Shown in pieces: positions 15,696 to 18,414 of a DNA stretch of 18,414 nucleotides; the first letter of the stretch is position 1, and the number at the start of each line of letters is the position of its first letter. The DNA is from DASQFU01 sp035632955. GTDB taxonomy: Bacteria > Eisenbacteria > RBG-16-71-46. The translations under genes and the position numbers were made by a program. Below the pieces are notes generated by a model. It worked only from the letters and a program-made list of their open reading frames with translations. It was not told the DNA's origin and ran no database searches. Location of the stretch: NCBI GenBank assembly GCA_035632955.1, contig DASQFU010000170.1:1-18414 (forward strand). The letters are read 5' to 3'.

Positions 15696-15725
15696 GGCCG
15701 ACCGCAGGCTGAGCGCGGTCGGGCC
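15696..15725 (+). terminator. Strong hairpin after the outer-membrane protein gene
   Basis: GGCCGACCGC (15696-15705) pairs with GCGGTCGG-G-GCC (15715-15725), with one bulged base and a 9-nt loop, starting 9 nt after the stop codon. The stability is high, but no T-run follows, so it may be a Rho-assisted or processing hairpin instead of a classical terminator. It lies in the leader of the ABC gene. Confidence 0.35.
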
Positions 15726-15770
15726 GGCGGGGCCTCGCGGGACACCGTGCGGGAGCGCGGAACGGGGTCC

Positions 15771-15776
15771 GGGAGG
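15771..15776 (+). promoter_or_regulatory. Ribosome-binding site pointing to an ATT start
   Basis: GGGAGG lies 8 nt before ATT 15785, the ideal distance. No ATG, GTG or TTG is in frame between the upstream in-frame stop (15710-15712) and GTG 15860. This site is the main reason for placing the ABC start at ATT. Confidence 0.55.
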
Positions 15777-15784
15777 TCCGTCTC

Positions 15785-17530
15785 ATTCGCGACCTGACCG
15801 CTCGCCTCCTGCCGTTCCTCGCGCCCTACCGCCGGGCGCTCGTCTGGGGCATCGCGTGCGTGATTCTCACCAACGCGATCTCCCTCGCGCAACCGCAGGT
15901 CCTGCGGCTCGCCGTCGACGATCTCTATCGCGGCGTCACGGCCGAGAAGCTCGGCGGCTATGCGCTGGTCCTGTTCGCGATCGCGCTGGTCGGCGGCGCG
16001 TTCAGATATCTGATGCGGCGCGTCGTGATCGGCATCTCGCGCCACGTCGAGTTCGATCTCCGCAACCACGTGTTCGCCCATCTGCAGCGCCTCCCGGTCG
16101 ACTACTTCCAGCACACGCGCACCGGCGAGATCCTGTCGCGCGCGACCAACGACCTCGCCGCGGTGCGCATGATGCTCGGGCCAGGCATTCTCTACTTCGT
16201 GAACACGGTGACCGTCGCCGCGGTGTCGCTCGGCTTCATGCTCGCCATCAGTCCGCGCGCGACGTTCTACTCGTTGCTGCCGCTGCCGCTCGTGTCGTTG
16301 ACGGTGTGGGTGTTCGGCGATCGCATCCATCGCCGGTTCGAGGAGATTCAGGCGCACTTCGCCGCGCTCTCGGCGCGCGTGCAGGAGAACGTCTCGGGCG
16401 TGCGCGTGGTGCGGGCCTTCGCGCGCGAGCCGCACGAGCTCGAGGATTTCGGCGCGATCCACCGCGACTACCTGACCAAGAACCTGGCCCTGATCCGCAC
16501 CTGGGGCGTGTTCCATCCCTTGCTCGCGTTCCTGGCCGGTCTCGCGGCCTTGCTCGCCCTCTACCTCGGCGGCCGCGAGGTGATCAAGGATCGGATCACG
16601 CTCGGCGAGTTCGTGGCGTTCACGGCCTACCTCGGGATGTTGAACTGGCCGGTGGTCGCGCTCGGGTGGGTCATCAACCTGTTCCAGCGCGGCATGGCGT
16701 CGTACCGGCGCATCGACGAAATCCTCGCGGTGGTGCCGGCGATCGGCAACGAGCCCGGCGCGATCGCCCCCGAGCAGTGCCGCGGCGAGCTCGAGTTCCG
16801 CGATCTGACGTTCACCTATCCCGGCGAGGAGCGGCCCGCGCTGCAGAGCGTGTCGTTTCACGTGACGCCGGGCGCCACGGTCGCGCTCGTGGGCGCAACC
16901 GGGTCCGGCAAGAGCACGGTGCTCTCGCTCCTGCCACGGATCTTCGATCCGCCGCCGGGAACCGTGTTCCTGGACGGCGTGGACGTCCGGCGCTATGACC
17001 TGAGATGGCTGCGCAACCAGATCGCCTACGTGCCCCAGGACACGTTCCTGTTCTCCGCCACGCTCGAAGAGAACATCGCCTACGGCGTGCGCGACGCGAC
17101 GCCCGAATCGGTCGTGCGCGCCGCGCACATCGCGCACCTGCAGGACGACGTGAGCGGATTTCCGGACGGCTACCAGACGCTGGTGGGCGAGCGGGGAATC
17201 ACGCTGTCCGGAGGCCAGCGGCAACGCACCGCGATCGCGCGCGCGCTGTTGCGCAATAGCCCGATCCTGATGCTCGACGATTGCCTTTCGAGCGTGGACA
17301 CCCATACCGAGGAAGCGATTCTCGGCGGGTTGCGGCGCGAGCTCCGGCGCCGCACGGCGCTGCTCGTCTCCCATCGCGTGAGCACGGTGCGCGACGCCGA
17401 CCTGATCGTCGTGCTCGAAGACGGCGCCGTCGTCGAGCGCGGCACGCACGATTCGTTGCTGGCGCTGGGCGGCCGCTACGCGCGGTTGTGCCGGCAGCAG
17501 GAGCTGGAAGACGAGCTGGAGGCCTCCTGA
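15785..17530 (+). CDS. Heterodimeric ABC exporter half with degenerate NBD (TM287/BmrC-like)
   Basis: Half-transporter of 581 residues: about six membrane helices (to about residue 310), then an ATP-binding domain. From ATT 15785 it has Walker A GATGSGKST (370-378), Q-loop Q418 (YVPQDTFLFSATLEENIAYG), signature LSGGQRQR (474-481), Walker B ILMLDD (494-499) and switch H530 (LLVSHRVSTV). The residue after the Walker B Asp is D499 instead of the catalytic Glu, as in the degenerate half of exporters such as TM287 of TM287/288. The N-terminus from ATT (RDLTARLLPFLAPYRRAL) matches the usual cytosolic lead-in; starting at GTG 15860 would cut the first helix in half. Its substrate (drug, lipid or peptide) is unknown. 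The stop overlaps the next half-transporter. Confidence 0.88.
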   Translation: MRDLTARLLPFLAPYRRALVWGIACVILTNAISLAQPQVLRLAVDDLYRGVTAEKLGGYALVLFAIALVGGAFRYLMRRVVIGISRHVEFDLRNHVFAHLQRLPVDYFQHTRTGEILSRATNDLAAVRMMLGPGILYFVNTVTVAAVSLGFMLAISPRATFYSLLPLPLVSLTVWVFGDRIHRRFEEIQAHFAALSARVQENVSGVRVVRAFAREPHELEDFGAIHRDYLTKNLALIRTWGVFHPLLAFLAGLAALLALYLGGREVIKDRITLGEFVAFTAYLGMLNWPVVALGWVINLFQRGMASYRRIDEILAVVPAIGNEPGAIAPEQCRGELEFRDLTFTYPGEERPALQSVSFHVTPGATVALVGATGSGKSTVLSLLPRIFDPPPGTVFLDGVDVRRYDLRWLRNQIAYVPQDTFLFSATLEENIAYGVRDATPESVVRAAHIAHLQDDVSGFPDGYQTLVGERGITLSGGQRQRTAIARALLRNSPILMLDDCLSSVDTHTEEAILGGLRRELRRRTALLVSHRVSTVRDADLIVVLEDGAVVERGTHDSLLALGGRYARLCRQQELEDELEAS

Positions 17531-18414
17531 GTCACCACGACGAGGACCTGCTCGGCCGCGCATACGACCACCGGCTCATGCGCCGGCTGCTCGGCTATCT
17601 CGAGCCGTACCGGATGCAAGTCGGCTTCGCGGTCGTGATCGTGCTGCTCGATGCCGTGGTCCAGCTTGCCGGCCCCTATCTGACCAAAGAGGCGATCGAC
17701 AACGGCATCCGTCACCGCGACCTCGGTCATCTCGACCGGGTCGCCGTGCTCTACTTCTGCGTGCTCGCCGTCGGCTTCGGCCTGAGCTACCTCCACATCC
17801 AGATCATGCAGCGCGTCGGCCAGCACGTAATGCTGGACCTGCGGGTCGCGTTGTTCCGCCATCTCCAGCGCCTCCCGGTCGGGTTCTACGACCGCACCCC
17901 GGTCGGCCGCCTCATGACCCGCGTCACGAACGACGTCGACGTGCTCAACGAGCTCTTCACTTCGGGCGTGATCACGATGTTCGGAGACCTGTTCACGCTG
18001 ATCGGCATCCTGTTCGCGATGGGACGGCTGAACGTCGAGCTGCTGGCCGTGGCGTTCTCCGTGCTGCCGCTCATCTTCATCGTCACGCTCACGTTCCGCG
18101 CCAAGGTGCGGCGCTCGTTCCGCGACATTCGCACGCGGCTCGCGCGGATGAACGCATTCCTGAACGAGAACCTCACCGGCATGACCACCGTCCAGATCAT
18201 GAACCGCGAGGATCGCAACCTGGCGGAGTTCCGCCGCCTGAACGGCGGGCATCGCGACGCCAATCTTCAGACGGTCTTCTACCATTCGGTGTTCTTCCCG
18301 GTGCTCGAACTGGTCGGCGCGCTCGCCGTGTCGCTGATCGTCTGGTACGGCGGCCGCCAGGTCATGTGGACCGGGATCACGCTCGGCACGCTGGTCGCGT
18401 TCATCCAGTACACG
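17527..18414 (+). CDS. Heterodimeric ABC exporter, second half (TM288/BmrD-like), partial
   Basis: The 3' end is cut by the window, leaving 296 codons: the membrane domain only, without the ATP-binding domain. Family features include YLEPYRMQVGF (helix 1 lead-in), LRVALFRHLQRLPVGFYDRT, TPVGRLMTRVTNDVDVLNEL and YGGRQVMWTGITLGTLVAFI. The proposed start is CTG 17527, which overlaps the upstream TGA (CTGA) and is preceded by GGAGG 4 nt away. Its N-terminus, SHHDEDLLGRAYDHRLMRRL, looks like that of YheH/BmrD-type subunits. Alternatives are ATG 17578 (residue 18), without a ribosome-binding site, and GTG 17488, which would overlap the first gene by 43 nt. By analogy it should carry the consensus catalytic Glu; this lies outside the window. 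Confidence 0.88.
   Translation, partial: MSHHDEDLLGRAYDHRLMRRLLGYLEPYRMQVGFAVVIVLLDAVVQLAGPYLTKEAIDNGIRHRDLGHLDRVAVLYFCVLAVGFGLSYLHIQIMQRVGQHVMLDLRVALFRHLQRLPVGFYDRTPVGRLMTRVTNDVDVLNELFTSGVITMFGDLFTLIGILFAMGRLNVELLAVAFSVLPLIFIVTLTFRAKVRRSFRDIRTRLARMNAFLNENLTGMTTVQIMNREDRNLAEFRRLNGGHRDANLQTVFYHSVFFPVLELVGALAVSLIVWYGGRQVMWTGITLGTLVAFIQYT

Noticed and set aside
13981..15786. 601-codon minus-strand open frame over the dehydrogenase and outer-membrane protein genes
   Set aside because: It runs antisense to a signal-peptide protein and out of frame with the dehydrogenase; no recognisable motif.
15629..17563. 644-codon minus-strand open frame opposite the ABC exporter
   Set aside because: Antisense shadow; the opposite strand has all the ABC motifs.
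1..18414. Mobile elements, CRISPR arrays, tRNA or rRNA genes
   Set aside because: No transposase, terminal inverted repeats, regular spacer repeats or tRNA-like cloverleaf noticed on either strand by eye.

Overview
This is a GC-rich window, carrying mostly housekeeping energy metabolism from a diderm (Gram-negative) respiring bacterium. The diderm inference rests on an outer-membrane beta-barrel candidate with a signal peptide at 14746-15687 and a bacterial 14-subunit-type complex I. The lineage cannot be fixed from the sequence alone. The GC bias, separate nuoC and nuoD, and cysteine-rich NuoG would suit deltaproteobacteria-like or uncultured soil and groundwater phyla, but this is only a guess.

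Region 1 (1-10113, minus strand) is one long operon read right to left: etfB-etfA-nuoA-nuoB-nuoC-nuoD-nuoE-nuoF-nuoG-nuoH. Gaps are 55 bp or less, and several start/stop codons overlap (TGATG at nuoB/C, GTGA at nuoD/E, ATGA at nuoE/F and nuoF/G). The window ends just past the nuoH stop, so nuoI-N, if present, lie to the left. The operon puts the electron-transferring flavoprotein under the same control as NADH:quinone oxidoreductase. NuoG has two complete cysteine quartets where E. coli and bovine proteins have one, plus the N7 quartet.

Region 2 (10114-11667) is a 337-bp divergent regulatory region followed by two overlapping paralogous XRE-HTH/cupin regulators on the plus strand. The region holds a candidate promoter for etfB-nuo, with repeated GCGCCAA boxes around it and a leader hairpin. 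The regulators are natural candidates to control the operon; this is inference from layout.

Region 3 (11686-14629, minus strand) is a compact three-gene set: D-2-hydroxyacid dehydrogenase, a MobA-like nucleotidyltransferase, and diaminopimelate decarboxylase (lysA). It is convergent with the regulators.

Region 4 (14746-18414, plus strand) has a secreted or outer-membrane protein of unknown function, then two halves of a heterodimeric ABC exporter. The first half has aspartate in place of the catalytic glutamate. The second is cut by the window edge. Neither half has a well-placed canonical start: the best fits are ATT at 15785 and CTG at 17527.

No tRNA, rRNA, CRISPR array, insertion sequence or other mobile element was seen. 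No clearly new system was found. The most interesting points are the etf-nuo linkage with its repeat-rich control region, the paired regulators, the extra NuoG cluster motif and the unusual ABC start codons.
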